A stretch of DNA of 64,000 bases from Taudactylus pleione (Eukaryota > Chordata > Amphibia > Anura > Myobatrachidae), in the NCBI GenBank assembly GCA_031769625.1, contig JAUIMM010001586.1:348501-412500 (forward strand), in the 5' to 3' direction. This document shows, piece by piece, positions 13,700-25,994 of this stretch. The notes under the pieces are model-generated. The model had not been told where the DNA came from, ran no database searches, and saw only the letters and a list, made by a program, of their open reading frames with translations. Each line of letters begins with the position of its first letter. The stretch's first letter is position 1. The translations under genes and the position numbers were made by a program.

Positions 13700-14946
13700 G
13701 AGGTTCACTGTATTGTGGTAGGTGGACATATATTTTTGGCCAATAATGTGCTAAGAAACCTTATTTATACTCAATTAAAATTGTAGACTTAATTATAATT
13801 ATTTTATCCGTATTCTTAGTGCTTAGAGTGTGCACCTGTATTTTCTCTTTTTCTGTATAGCACTATAAGTCTCAGCATGGTAGCATCTCTTAATATGTTT
13901 AACATTAGGGTGTGCAGTCTATCCCTCCCTACCTATTTACATTGACATCATTTGTTAGTATTAAAAATATCTGGTGGGGTTTATCTTCTTTTTTCACTGC
14001 ATTACATGTTTCAGCATGATAGCATCACTTATTATGTTTAAAATTAAGGTCTGCTGTCCATCCCCTCCCCCATTCCTCTATATTTGTTTATATAAAGTAC
14101 ACTTGAAGATAGAGACTTTCTTCTGCTTGCTACCAGCACCCCTCTCATCTGCCCTTAGGTGCTTTAAACAGCACAGGTTTCTTCATTACTGTCTACATAT
14201 TATGGTGTACTATTATGATAGGTCCATTATAAATTAGCATACATACTGTAGGGCCCTATTTATTACAAACCACATTTTTAATGCAGATGTGATTTATTTT
14301 TTACGCCTAAATTCACAGCATGAAAAATTTTTAATTTTCATGCCAATGTAATAAGAATCTCTTGCCGAGACACGGATAAGAGCTTCTCCTGGCCCAGAGG
14401 CAGTTGCTGATCCAAAGTTCCATCTGAGGTAAAGGTTCTAATGTCTGTGTTGTTCATTCGTTATTTTTGACAGGTAAGCAGTTGAGTCTCTGTAGAACTT
14501 GAAAACTCCAGTGAGCTGATGGACTGATTTGCCAGGTCTGTAGCATAGGGACCCAACTACAACAGTGAGACACAAGCTTCATCTACATCTACAACTAACT
14601 TAGTAAGTGAGTACCCATTCTTCACCTTAATGAACATGACTAGTAGATGCCACTTGTTTCATTGGCAAATGTAGAGGTAGGATCTTTAAACTTATCTGGG
14701 TTAGTAGTTCACCAAACCCATATTGGCTCACATTGTGTTCTATGCAATGCCTCCCTTGTAAAATTTAAAATTAATGACAACACTGATTGGATGGCTGTCA
14801 ATTACGCTACCCACACATTTTAACTATGAATTACAAACCAATTTCAATGGAAATATCCTCTTAAATTTTTCATTTTTTTTTTAAATCCCCCAAAAATTGT
14901 ATATAAAAATCTTTAAATATTACTTCTGAAGATTGTACTCTATACC
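13700..14946. other. no gene seen
   Basis: AT-rich sequence. Two loosely similar blocks (about 13800-13930 and 13985-14120, with TTCTGTATAGCACTATAAGT and CATGATAGCATCACTTATT phrases) echo the block at 12700-12790, so an old tandem duplication is likely. No domain-bearing frame. Confidence 0.35.
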
Positions 14947-15824
14947 CAGTACCAGATTAATGTCCACATGGTCATGGAGCTAAAATCTATGAAGGGCCTA
15001 TTGTGTGCCGCTGCAAGAGAGCATCAAAGTGACCATCATATAATACAAAGAACCTCACCTTGGCCACCAGATTATGCAGAGAGTATCGCAGTGACCACCA
15101 TACATTGCAATGACCACTTTATAATGCAGCCACCATCATATACCACAGAAGGCATCTCAGTGACCGCCATATAATACAGAGAGCATTGCAGTGACTACCA
15201 TATAATACAGAGAACATTAGTACCCCCATATAATACACCAAGCATCTAAGTGACCACCATAAACACGCCATTAGGTCTGTTCCGCTTCCTCCTGCACTCC
15301 TTCCTGTTCCTCTTTTGCTAAGAGCGGACTACTTCCTATCCCATTCATTGCTCCCAGCACCTGGCAGAGTTGCCATCAGCAGACTGAGAGACTGCAGTCT
15401 GCTCTGCTGTGAAAGATGCTGTCCTAGGCTGTCACAAACATATCAGTGCCATGGCCCATCTGTCCCAATGAGTGACAGCCGAGACAGCACTATGCCTTGC
15501 GGTCTCCTTGCTTCTCCTGGTTCCGGACCAGTGGGGGAACTTAGAATAATCTGAGGGCAGGGCTTTGGGGTGGAGCTACAGAATGCATGTAGAGGAGCCT
15601 CAGCTGGTCTGGGGGCAGAGTTTTTGGCGGGGCTGCAAACGGCTTGAGGGTGTGGTGTTTATGTGTGAATGGGCGATGCTTTAGTCCAGGAGGCCAGGAG
15701 GTGAACATATTAGTGACAGGAAACAAAAATAATCCTGTCTGCACTGCACAAGATGCTGTGGGCCTATTTTCATGGGTGGACCTGGAGCTGTCGCTCAACC
15801 CACCCAACTGTTAATCCGGCCCTG
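14947..15824 (+). mobile_element. non-autonomous hAT element with exact ends
   Basis: The left end CAGTACCAGATTAATG corresponds to the reverse complement of the right end GTTAATCCGGCCCTG. Flanks TCTATACC (14939-14946) and TCTGTACC (15825-15832) match at 7 of 8 bases. The interior holds a 36-bp-type tandem array (ACCATCATATAATACAGAGA units, about 15030-15260) and then a GC-richer part. No transposase. Confidence 0.75.
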
Positions 15825-15929
15825 TCTGTACCCTGAAAGAATATGCATGATAAAGTGAAAGATTGAATAAGACACACACACAAGAATTAGATGGCCTGAT
15901 TTAGAGTCAGGTGTATCTACAGGTAAAGA

Positions 15930-16075
15930 TGCATCTCCTGGATTTTAGCATACTGCACATTTTACTTAACATTTAACTAGCATCTTCTAGAAGATAATAG
16001 CTAGAATCTGATTGGTTGCTAGGAGCAACATCTCCACTTCTAAAAACTCTCACTTTAGTAAATATGCCCCTGGAT
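15930..16075. mobile_element. partial fold-back MITE
   Basis: Contains ACTAGCATCTTCTAGAAGATA, ATTGGTTGCTAGGAGCAACA and the right end AGTAAATATGCCCC, matching the complete copy at 30146-30307. The left terminus is missing or worn. Confidence 0.65.
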
Positions 16076-16379
16076 GTCTGTTTCAGATGGATCTTACTCA
16101 CCCAGCATAGGGTGTGTGCAAGTCAGGATGTGAAAGATGATGGCTGTGGATGGAAAAACAATGGGCGGGATAGGCTTCTGTATACATTTGCACAAATTTC
16201 CAGTATAAACTGGCAAGTACTGTATTGTAGCATAAGAAAGTAGATGCATACGACTCGGAAACCAGGCCCAGAATGTATAATTTTGACTGAAATTTAAATT
16301 CTTCAACTATATTCTAATGCGTGTGGGTAATTTTAGATACGGCAGCTGTCCAATCAGGATTTTAAAAACACTGCGCTAA

Positions 16380-16861
16380 GGTCCTGATTCAGAGCTGTAG
16401 GCAGAAGCACAGGTGCAGGAGGTGTTTTTGTATGCAGCAGCTGTGCTACTATATGCAAAAGCCGCAGTAGGCGTCTTAACTAATAAGACATCCACTGCCG
16501 ACTTCTGTGATCTACTGATGCTGCTGCTGCTGCTTCGGATCCCTCTGCATGACCATTGGACATCTGAGTAACCCTCAGGTTTCTCAGGATGGATGGTGTT
16601 TTCACGCTGCAGGGGCCAATGAAGCAGACCTCGGCACACCCAGAAAACAGGGCTGATGTGCCCCCAATTTCCGGGACACTGGGCATCGCCGCCCCCAAAC
16701 AGCTGCAGCATGTCAATCTTGCTGCTGCTTAGGGGGCACTGCAACCATTGTCATGGACACAGATCTCCACCTGCGCAGTATAGATCTGTGCATGCGCAGA
16801 TCGCAAACCATTAGAGTTGTACGTAAACCATCAGGTATGTGTCCAACTCTGAATCTGTCCC
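16380..16861 (+). mobile_element. MITE, subfamily D (GGTCCTGATTC termini)
   Basis: Starts GGTCCTGATTCAGAGC and ends GAATCTGTCCC, with TAA on both sides (16377-16379 and 16862-16864). The interior is GC-rich with GCAGCAGCTG and CTGCTGCTGCTGC stretches and differs from subfamilies A-C. No coding. Confidence 0.75.
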
Positions 16862-16939
16862 TAAATGATACATTCAGTTATACTTCCACAGCGTGTGAAA
16901 AAGTGATGCTCAAAACTAATAAATATAGGTACTCAAACC

Positions 16940-17288
16940 CAGGGCTTAAAGTGGTCCTGGAGGGGTGGTGGAACTCATCTCTTCCGCCGGATACTCCCCA
17001 CCCCTGTCTGACAGGCCAAAACAAATGTGAAAACTGTTCTTTACACACACACACACACACACACACACTGTTGTGTACAGGAAACGGTAAAATGAATGGC
17101 TGGGGGCCGCCTTTCCTTAACTATATGCTGGTTTCTCTGATGAAATTTAGCCTCCCTAGGCAGACAGTGAGTAGCTCTCTGTCTGTGGGACTTCTGTGCA
17201 GGGACTTAATGGAGGTGGAACTAGTTCCACCTACCATTAGAGGTTACGGAACTCAGTTCCACCCCGTTCCTGCCCACTTTAACCCCTG
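16940..17288. mobile_element. non-autonomous hAT element with perfect 8-bp duplication
   Basis: The left end CAGGGCTTAAAGTGG corresponds to the reverse complement of CCCACTTTAACCCCTG. CTCAAACC is repeated exactly at 16932-16939 and 17289-17296. A (CA)n run (17043-17068) and inverted GTGGAACT/AGTTCCAC motifs lie inside. The 212-aa frame that crosses it has no domain. Confidence 0.88.
17043..17068 (+). repeat. (CA)n microsatellite
   Basis: About thirteen uninterrupted CA units inside the hAT element. Confidence 0.97.
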
Positions 17289-17912
17289 CTCAAACCACTT
17301 CCTCAAACCAATTAAAGGCCCTTATGTAATAGCCTGCAAGATGCAGGAACTGGCGGGATTCACCCATTTGTTCAAAGGGGCAATAATTTAAAAAACAAAA
17401 CCAACCTGGTTGGTATCGAAGTAACAAATTCTAGTGGAATTCAATGCAAAAAATAATGTCAACATTTTTGAGAAAGGTTCAACCAAAGGCTGATGGTCAA
17501 CAAACAGAGTGGAAAGCTGAATCTTTTGAGCATATTTAGGCCTGATTCAGTGGGGCACTCATTTGCAGCTGGATCTTTTGCCACATCTGCTTCTTAATGA
17601 TAATACTATGACTGATAATATTCTAGGGAGAAGTCCGCGCTGTGGGGTAAAGAGCAGCTCAACTGCAAAAGGAACAATAGAAAAATAGAAAAATGAGCGC
17701 TATGTATTTGCATATTATGATGATAAAATAATGCTATATGTTGCACCCTGCACATGTACTTTTTAAAAAAAATGAATACAATGTTAAAATTGCCTTTTAT
17801 TTGTGGCAAGAAATAAAGAGTAAGTAAGAGCACATAATTGATGTTTATATCTGCTGAGTATCCGATGTACGTGTCCCTATGCTAACCCTATCTTATCGCC
17901 TACTGTTCTGTG

Positions 17913-18442
17913 GGATTCAGTATGATTGACCCGACGGCGTCATCCCAGCAGCAGTGGAAATCCTGATTGTCTGAAGTAAGTATTCTCTAACCTAATTCTA
18001 CCCCATAACCCTCCCTTAGTGGTGCCTAACCCTAACCTCCCCCCCAAGTGCCTAACCCTAACCCCCCTTTAAGTGCCTAAACCTAACCCCCTCTTCCCTG
18101 CTGCCTAAACCTAAGTCCCCCGGGGAGGTGCCTAATCCTAACCTCCCCCCTGGGGTGCCTAACCCTAACCCTCCCTTCCCCTAGCCTAACCCTAAACTCC
18201 CGCTGGGGTGCCTAACCCAAAGTTTCCCCCGGGATCCCTAAATCTAACCCTCCCCACTCCCGCGGCTGAATGCGCCCGGCACCCGGCTTACCTTCAATCA
18301 GTAAGCCGGGTGTCGGGCTCCCGGCGTAGGTAAAATGACTGGCGTCAGGATATCGACACCTGTCATTTAACCCCTTGCCGGGATTAGACAGTCGGGAAGC
18401 CGACAGTCGGGATTTGGTCCATCGGCTTCCCGACTGCTTCCC
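17913..18442 (+). mobile_element. telomere-like-repeat element, copy 2
   Basis: Starts GGATTCAGTATG and ends GACTGCTTCCC. GTTCTGTG is duplicated exactly at 17905-17912 and 18443-18450. The middle (about 17995-18250) is CCTAACCCTAACC with GGTGCC spacers. The 3' third has inverted CGGCTTCCCGACTG motifs. The 8-bp duplication points to a hAT- or Mutator-type mover; the family is not identified. Confidence 0.82.
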
Positions 18443-18899
18443 GTTCTGTGGCAGCCGGTGCTGGAGAATGATTTTTTTTTGTGAGGATAAAGGACTTCCT
18501 GTCGAATCTAGAAGCATGCTTGATAAAGTACTCTTTGTGGTATGAAATGCGTAGAACACAGGAACAGATAGCGGAGTACAATGCTAAACAACAATACTAG
18601 ATATACAGACTACCAGGCGCACTGCTCCCTTCATAAGTCCGGCAGCTAGGGCAGGTGGAATTTTGCCTTCTGAACATGGCCTCCTGTGTCAGTGCAACTG
18701 CGTCTTTAACCACATCGCTGTGTGGGACACGCCCGTGTCTGGCTATACTCTGCCCTTCTACCTCCCAAGAATATCCACTGAAAGTCAATATTTCTGCGAA
18801 CAGTGTCAATCTGTGTCTTACAGGGGTAAACATCGGGAGGCATACACAGAGCGACTTGGACGCATTTGCAGACTAATGACATTGGCCGCTCGCATGTGA

Positions 18900-19083
18900 C
18901 TATTGGCGTAACTACATTACCATAGATGTAAGGGGTGCAGCTGCTATGGGTCCCAGAGCGGAGAGGGACCCATCTTCCTTGTTAAAGTTACATGTGTTAT
19001 GTACATTTTTCACCATTGGGTGGTACATAGGGGCCCTTACAAACTTTTGCTATGGGGCCTTCAAATACCTAGTTACGCACCTG
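18900..19083. mobile_element. hAT-like remnant (GTAACTA...TAGTTACGC ends)
   Basis: TTGGCGTAACTAC on the left faces CTAGTTACGCACCTG on the right, as in common vertebrate hAT MITEs. The flanking 8-mers do not match, so an edge is worn. Confidence 0.5.
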
Positions 19084-19551
19084 GTTGAACCTCTTGGTGT
19101 TTAGTGTCGTTAAATCTTAGTTACTCCAGAACTGGGTCCTCTATAATAAACAAATACTGGAATACTTCTTAAAGTTCAATGTATTTTTGTACATATTTTA
19201 TTTTTAATAAATAATCCTCACATATCGCTCTTTTGCAAAAAACAATACAGTATACAATTCGGTGTACTGTTCTTATAAAGTCTCTTATCAGCTGGGAGTC
19301 AGTTGTGACGTGAATATTTGCTTTTAGATAGTATTAATCACTTCAATGTATTACTCAAGTGTTTGAACAGTGAAATCTTTTTATAGAATATTCGCCATTC
19401 AACACCTCTTATTTTAAGGTGATACCGTATCGACCTTTAGACTGCACAAAGCCTGTGGCTGTAATTTAAACATACTCTATTCAGTAAAATCCATACTCAC
19501 AGTACATAGCTTTTAACGCTGACAGCATCTCCAAAGAGTTTTTCTTCAGCC

Positions 19552-19603
19552 ATGAAGTTCTTCCTCGGTTTTATATGCATCTTGTCTGCATTCATTTCCA
19601 AAG
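19552..19603 (+). CDS. exon 1 of an LU-domain (Ly6/uPAR, PLA2-inhibitor-gamma or SPF-like) gene: signal peptide
   Basis: The exon codes MKFFLGFICILSAFISK, a typical short secretory signal peptide, and ends AAAG before a GTACTAT donor at 19604. Coding length is 52 nt, so the intron is phase 1, as usual after the signal exon of Ly6/uPAR-family genes. It joins in frame to the LU half-exon at 41499, giving Gly at the junction. The ATG follows TTCTTCAGCC. No clear TATA box lies just upstream, though TAAAATCC (about 19486) is AT-rich. The encoded protein is predicted to be secreted or membrane-anchored. The exon is recognised from signal-peptide shape and phase, so it is less certain than exons 2 and 3. 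Confidence 0.65.
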
Positions 19604-19893
19604 GTACTATATAAATGCTTAATGGCACGTTGTCCTACCCACCTATTGAAATAAATGTATTAAGTTAAATATATGTTATTTGCTGTTATTTATGCAATTG
19701 TTCTAGATTTGTAGCTAATTGGAGCTTAACAAAATGTTTCAAGTGCATGTTTGATCTTTGATTTTAAGCTACTGTAGGTGTTTGTAACAAATATGGATTA
19801 TATTGTAAGATATCAGCCTTGTGTTATATACGACATACAACATGATGTTTCCCATTGAGAAAATAAAAACCTTCTGTGCTTCTGGTGTCTTCT

Positions 19894-20470
19894 GGGTCTG
19901 ATTCAGAGCCAGACGCTATTTGCGGACGGACGTTCTGATAAAGGGGCCGGATATTTAAATTAAGTGCTCGCTCTTTGCGGTCTGTTGACAAAACATGCGG
20001 CCGTTATTTTGAAAAAAATGCCCCCTGGCCGCTCGCATCATACGTCATCTCCGCTATTTATTAGATTAATCGAGTACATCGAACGGCGTTTGAACTGCTC
20101 GCTATTCTTGTGGTAGCATTTTCCTACCGCAATCATGCGAGCAGTTCAGACTAAAAGACAACCAAGTGACGTGGTCAATGACGCTGCTTTGTTAATTATG
20201 CACACCCTTAAAACGCCCGTTTTGACCATTTGGCACACCTGCGTTCGGATCTCCACTCCCCGTTTTCAAGCACCTTCCCCTGTTACCACCCACAAACGCC
20301 TCATCCTGTCACTCAAATTATCAGGCATTCGCTATATTGCGAGCACACGATTTCTGACCGCAATGACTGGTTCGCGCATGCGTACTAAAAAACCCATACG
20401 CATGCGCAGATGTGCGAACATCACTCGGAACGAACGAGCGGCCGCTTACAAGCGGCTCTGAATCAGACTC
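19894..20470 (-). mobile_element. MITE, subfamily C, copy 2
   Basis: Starts GGGTCTGATTCAGAGC and ends GAATCAGACTC, with TCT on both sides (19891-19893 and 20471-20473). It is the reverse orientation of 5981-6579, sharing CAAACGCCTCATCCTGTCAC and the stem GAACTGCTCG/CGAGCAGTTC. The 108-aa frame here is a palindrome by-product. It lies about 290 bp into intron 1 of the LU gene. Confidence 0.85.
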
Positions 20471-20979
20471 TCTGTTTCATTGTTTGCACTGATATATATC
20501 GTTTGCTTAGAATATTTTATTGATTTATTTTTTTGTCATAATTCAAGAATGCATGTTATAAAATGAACACACAGAGATGAATTTTAAGTTTGGCACAAAA
20601 AAGACATGACAATTTGAAATAACATTTACTTTTGCATCAGGTCCAAAAATTGAAATGGTGAAAGAAATTGATCCAATTCATATACAGATGTGTCCTTCCA
20701 CCTCGTTGCTGCAGTTGCACCAAAAAGCCCCTCTCAGCTCGCCAGGTCTCGTGAGACTCTGCTACCACCGAGTGTCTTTCTTTTATCTTTTATTGCTGCA
20801 AATGTATCTTAGTTGCATTGTGATGCTACTAGATCGCACAAGCAGACTGCGCTGTTTCATATGCGACACTTGGATATCTGTGTGTAAATGAGTCCCTGCG
20901 TCTGTATACAATGCGGAGGCTGCAGCAATTTTCATTCCAAGTTCCGTTGTGCTTACAGACTCAGGCGCCCACAGATATA

Positions 20980-21600
20980 GGACCTCATTCAGAGTCGGTC
21001 GAAGCAGCTGCACGGTCGTACGCCACTGATGTTCGCTATACTGCGCATGCGTAAAGTTCGCAATGCGCGTGCGCAAACTAGCCGCTACGATCAGAAATTT
21101 CTCTCTCCTTGAACACAGCCAGGTCGGAAGTTTGAGTGACAGATTGAGGCGTTTGTGGGTGGTAAGAGGGGAAGGTGCTTGAAAACGGGGGAGTGGAGAT
21201 CCAAACGCAGGCGTGCCTCATTATACGAACTGAGTTTTATGGGAGTGCATACGGTTTATGGGAGTGCATAATTAACAAAGTAGCGTCATGGCACATGTGA
21301 CATGGGAGGTTTTTACACTGACATGATCGTAGAGCTTAAGAGAGGGTATGGTCAACCTTAAGCTCTACGACCAGTTCCGCTGGTTCTCGATGGTCTCGAT
21401 TAATCCTTATATGCCCGGAGATGACCTGTAATGCGTACGAGAAGGGGGCATATTTTTTTGTATTCCGGCCGCTTCCTCCCCTTGGTCGGCCAGCTACCGA
21501 TCCGAACTTAGGGCCGCAACTTGCGAGGGAATCATTTGCATATCCGGCCCCTTTTCCCATACGACCGTGCGGCCGCTTCGACCGACTCTGAATGAGGTCC
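20980..21600 (+). mobile_element. MITE, subfamily C, copy 3
   Basis: Starts GGACCTCATTCAGAGTCGG and ends CCGACTCTGAATGAGGTCC, a longer perfect terminal repeat than in most copies. ATA lies on both sides (20977-20979 and 21601-21603). Shared core: TGAGTGACAGATTGAGGCG and GTGGAGATCC. A stem with AGAGCTTAAG and CTTAAGCTCT arms lies near 21331-21367. It interrupts an older unidentified repeat (about 20640-21720). Confidence 0.82.
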
Positions 21601-22013
21601 ATAGTGTGTCGCATATCAAATTAATCATCACAATCTGCTCATGCAGAGTACAGTAGCACGGGACTTGGTGGCTCACTCATGCTAGGCAAGTCAAACTGCA
21701 TGGCGTATTGAGGCTAGATGTATGAGGGCACAACTGTATACCAAAATTAGAAGACAAAAAACAAAGCCAACTTTCAACTGAATTTACCAGCATATCTGAT
21801 AACAATCCCATCAATTTGTTTAGGATTGTTAATGGGTATTGTGCTCAGTTATGGCCAGCTATGTGGCAATATCTGGTAATATCCAGATATATTTGCAATA
21901 TTTTGGAGCATAAGAAAGGCTGTCTCTAGCTTCCTTAAATAGACTGAAGCATTTAAAATATGTATGCAAGGGAACATTTTGGTGGTTGCATTATGAAAGC
22001 TCATTGCCATTTT

Positions 22014-23556
22014 AGCACTGACTAAGGTAGTAAATGATCTGGTCACTGCCAAGGCTAAAGGCCATTACTCACTTCTAATTCTTCTAGATCTCTCTGCTGC
22101 TTTTGACACTGTTGACCACTCTCTTCTCGTACAAACATTACAATCCCTAGGTCTTAAGGACACAGCTCTCTCTTGGTTCTCTTCCTACCTATCTAATCGC
22201 TCTTTTTCTGTTAGTTTTTGGATTCTACCTCCTCTTCGCTACCTTTATCAGTTGGAGTACCGCAAGGCTTTGTCTTAGGTCCTTTGCTATTCTCAATCTA
22301 TACCACCTCTCTTGGCAAACTAATCCGCTCTTTTGGATTTCAGTACCATCTGTATGCGGATGATACTCAAATCTACCTATCCTCTCCAGATTTATCACCA
22401 TCTGTATTGGTCCGTGTCACTGAATGTATTTATGCCATTTCATCTTGAATTTCATCTCGCCACCTGAAATTTAATATTTCTAAAACAGAATTAATTATAT
22501 TTCCACCGGCCAATAACAGTTACCAACCTGATATCTCTTTATCACTTTTGATAACTCAACAATCCACCCCGCCCCACAAGCTCGCTGCCTTGGTGTCATC
22601 CTTGACTCTGAACTGTCCTTTGTTCCCCACATTCAATCTGTCTCAAAATCATGTTACATACATCTAAAAAACGTGTCCAAAATTCGACCATATCTCGCAC
22701 AAGATACTGCAAAAATTCTAATCCATGCACTCATTATTTCCCGCATTGACTATTGCAATAGTCTTCTTACTGGTCTTCCCAAAAACAGGCTATCACCATT
22801 ACAATCCATTATGAATGCAGCTGCAAGGCTTATCTTCCTTGTCAAATGTTCATCGTCTGCTGCCCCGCTCTGTCAGTCCCTCCATTGGTTGCCGGTTTTC
22901 TACTATATTCAATACAAAATACTGTTACTTACACATAAGGCCATTAACCAAACCACACCAACATACATCTCTTCACTCATCTCAAAATATCTCCCAACCC
23001 GACCTCTCCTCTCAGCACAAGATCAGCGTCTCTCATCCCCACACATTACTTGCTCCCATTCACGGTTACAGGACTTTCTTCGGGCTGCACCCACTCTATG
23101 GAATGCCTTACCATGCACAATAAGACTTACCTCTAGTCTTCAGTCCTTCAAGCGTTCCCTGAAAACTCACCTCTTAAGACAAGCTTATCAGAGCCGACCA
23201 CATAACCTTCACAGCTTCCATGTCAAATTACATCCCCTATCACAGTCCACACATAACCTCACACATTGTCTTTCTTTCACATACTCCTGACATTTAGCCG
23301 ACATTCCTGTGTGACTGTATCATGCAGCCCACCAAGAAACTCTGCATTCTGGCTGGACCAAATTGCAATATATAGCAGCCATCCTTGTGTATCAATGCCT
23401 ATTTCCCTATAGATTGTAAGCTTGCAAGCAGGGCCTTCCTATCTATATATCTGTCTGTTATTACACTGTTTTGTTCTATAAATGTTTCCAATTGTAAAGC
23501 GCAACGAAATATGCTGTGCTATATAAGAAACTGTTAATAAATAATAAAATAAATTT
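22014..23556 (+). pseudogene. L2/CR1-type LINE, 3' half: reverse transcriptase and 3' tail
   Basis: The translated blocks follow a LINE ORF2 reverse transcriptase in order: [14 protein letters not shown] (about 22090-22130), [19 protein letters not shown] (about 22250-22310), then [15 protein letters not shown] with the catalytic YADD at about 22352-22363, NISKTELIIFPP (about 22480), and the C-terminal segment RIDYCNSLLTGLP...ARLI...LHWLPV...LWNALP (22740-23110). At least one frameshift (about 22220-22240) and stops near 22447 and 22660 break the frame. The endonuclease is missing, so this is a 5'-truncated dead copy. It ends with a TTGTAAGCTTGCAAGCAGGG-type 3' UTR and an AATAAATAATAAAATAAA tail. 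Members of this clade copy RNA by target-primed reverse transcription. Confidence 0.85.
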
Positions 23557-23769
23557 TCTGATGGGATCTTGTCTCCCTCTGGAAACAGTAGCCTCTAATG
23601 TAAAGTATAACACTAGTATGCAAAGAAGCTCATCCCCAAAGTGAGATGCAGGGAACCCAGGAATTCAATTGTATTATCCACATATTGTAGTAACATGTCT
23701 CACTGCTTCATCTGTACCTTGGCTTTCACATCTAGACTTCAGGCTACTAAAGATTTCCTGTCTGTCATA

Positions 23770-24318
23770 GGCCCTCATTCAGAGTCGTACGCTCTGAGCA
23801 GAGCGCACGCTCTGAATGAGGGCCGGCCTCCATGAAAAAGGAGCGTCCTCCTGGACGCTCGTATAGCTGTGGGTGACCACCCACAGGCTATACGAGCGTG
23901 CAGTTTGATGGCCGCGATGGTCTTGACCATCGTGACCATCGAAACTGCGAGCCGGAGCCTGCGGTTGAGGTTTTCAACCGCAAGCTCCGGAGTGATTTTG
24001 GCTCTATCAGAGCCAAAATCACTCCCACTGACATCACTAGTGATGTCAGTGGGCCGGCTTCTGACGGGAGGCGTTCCCGTGGGAACGCCCCCGTCAGGGA
24101 GGCACGCCCCCGGCACGCCTACCAAAGGGGGCATGCTGTCAATCAACATCGACAGCACGCCCCCTTTGATCAGACACAACGAGCGAAGGACTTTCCTTCG
24201 CTCGGCGTGTCTGGCGCATGCGCACGACGGAGCTCCCTCCGTCGTGCGCATGCTCAGTCAAGAACATCGACCCACTTGTGAGCGGTCAGCCGCTCGCGAG
24301 TGGGTCTGAATCAGGCCC
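23770..24318 (+). mobile_element. hairpin-chain MITE, subfamily A, copy 1
   Basis: 549 bp, GGCCCTCATTC to GAATCAGGCCC, with ATA on both sides (23767-23769 and 24319-24321; CATAG if the terminal bases are included). The modules run in the standard order. This copy differs in arm sequence: CCGGAGC.TGCGGTTGA pairs with TCAACCGCA.GCTCCGG (about 23952-23992), and CAGACAC/GTGTCTG replaces GAGACCC/GGGTCTC in the module near 24172-24213. Both arms changed together. The overlapping 127-158-aa frames are not genes. Confidence 0.88.
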
Positions 24319-24859
24319 ATAGTGCACTATGAAATGGATAAACTTCAGGTCTATGTTTCCTGTCTGGCATTCAGGAGACCAATTATCGGGACCTCATCAT
24401 CAGACTGTGGTCTAGAATTTCCTCCCCTCCCAGTACTCCCAAAAATGTTGGAATAGAAAAGTAGAATCTTGGTGATTACAACCTTGGGTACAAATGACTT
24501 TCTGAAAAACATCAAGGGTGACCTGTGACTTTATCCCAGAAATAGAGTGCTATAGGCTTTTTGAAATAGTTATTAATATTTGACATCATTTTCCTACACT
24601 TCAAGTTCATTACAATGTTTCCAGTGATGCAACTGAGATTGAAATGGTAAATGATTGGTCCTTCTTATAATCATTCACTTCTTATAATTCTCACCTTTCA
24701 TACAGTAAAGTACATTTGTTGTAATCCACATTATTTGCACATTCTTTTGAAGTGCAATACATAAAGGCATGGTAACGTGTACTAATCAACTTCTACTACA
24801 TAATAATGATTTCCTGTATGTATACGTACAGTACTACACAGATTAACAGAATACAAATA

Positions 24860-25800
24860 CAGGTTTGAGTCTCCCATATCCAAAATGCTTGGGACCAGGG
24901 GTATTTTGGATAACGGAATATTCTGTATTTTGGAATATTTGCATACTATACTGAACTATCTTGGAAATGAGACCCAAATTTAAACACAGAATGCATTTGT
25001 TTTATATACACCTTATACACACAGCCTGCAGGTCATTTTTTTTCAATACTTTTGTGGCTGAAACAAAGTTTGTGTACATACATGAAATTCATTTATATTC
25101 TATATACACCTTATACACACAGCCTAAAAGTAATTTTATACAATGTTTTTAATAATTTTGTGCCTTAAACAAAGTTTATGTACACTGAACCATCAAAAAG
25201 CAAAGGTTTCACTGTCTTAGTTATGCTAAAAATATTCCGTATTTTGGAATATTCCGTATATTTGGATATGGGAGACTCAGGACCTTATTCAGAGTCGGTC
25301 GCGAGCGCCGATGCGCTCGTAACCGACTCGATGGTTAGGCCTGCGCATGCGCAGCGGCCGCACTGCGCGTGCGCAAGCCCCGGAGCTCGCTACCAAAGGG
25401 GCGGCTGTCGATGTTGATCGACAGCTACCCCCGTTTGGTAGGCGGGCCGGGGGGGTGGTTTCCAAAACGGAGGCTTTCCTTTACGAACGCCTACCGTTTT
25501 GTGGGCGGCCCCACTGACATCACCAGTGATGTCAGTGGGGAGCTTCCTGCTGAAACACAGCAGCAAGCTCCCTGGGGCTTAAGGTTGACGAGACCCTACC
25601 CTAGGGTCTCGTCGTAAGCCCCGATGGTCGCGATGGTCTTGACAATCGCGACCATCTCCCTTAGCGGTCGTTAGAGCTGTGGGTGTTAACCCACAGCCTA
25701 ACGACCGACATGGAGGCGGCCGTTCAGGATGCAAGCGGCCGCCCTGTTTCTGAGCGACCGCTTGCATCCTACGACTGCCTCTGAATGAGGCCCTCAATGT
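24860..25800 (+). mobile_element. Tigger/pogo-like MITE, split by a hairpin-chain MITE
   Basis: The left end CAGGTTTGAGTCTCCCATA follows a TA, and the right part GGATATGGGAGACTCA mirrors it. The body has TATCCAAAATGCTTGGGACC and two copies of a TATACACCTTATACACACAG block about 110 bp apart. I recognise the wording as that of Tigger/MER44-type Tc1-mariner MITEs known from mammals. The right terminal repeat is interrupted at a TCA by the element at 25280-25793. No transposase. Confidence 0.65.
25280..25793 (-). mobile_element. hairpin-chain MITE, subfamily B, copy 2
   Basis: 514 bp, GGACCTTATTC to GAATGAGGCCC, with TCA duplicated at 25277-25279 and 25794-25796. It is the reverse orientation of the copy at 4997-5505, module for module, including the CACTGACATCAC/GTGATGTCAGTG palindrome (25512-25537), GACGAGACCCTA/TAGGGTCTCGTC and GATGGTCGCGATGGTC hairpins. 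It inserted into the right end of the Tigger-like element. Confidence 0.85.
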
Positions 25801-25994
25801 GTATATAAAATACCCTTTGACATTAGAAAACATGTACATTTGTGCACAATAGTTGGTTAAATGAACTGCATCTATAATGATATGAGCGTATAAACCAACA
25901 CACTAATTGCTCCAGTATTTTATAAAATAGGTCTTGCAGTTTGAGGTTTTGTTATCCAAGCGCATATGTGGCTAACTATCTCAGCTCACACTAA

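Noticed and set aside
16753..17391. 212-aa plus-strand frame
   Set aside because: It spans the end of one MITE, unique sequence, and a complete hAT element with a (CA)n run, so it cannot be an old conserved gene.
23775..24309. 127-158-aa frames on both strands through the hairpin-chain MITE, and their counterparts at 35.7, 52.2 and 59.9 kb
   Set aside because: Palindromic GC-rich DNA gives mirrored open frames on both strands. They recur only because the MITE recurs.
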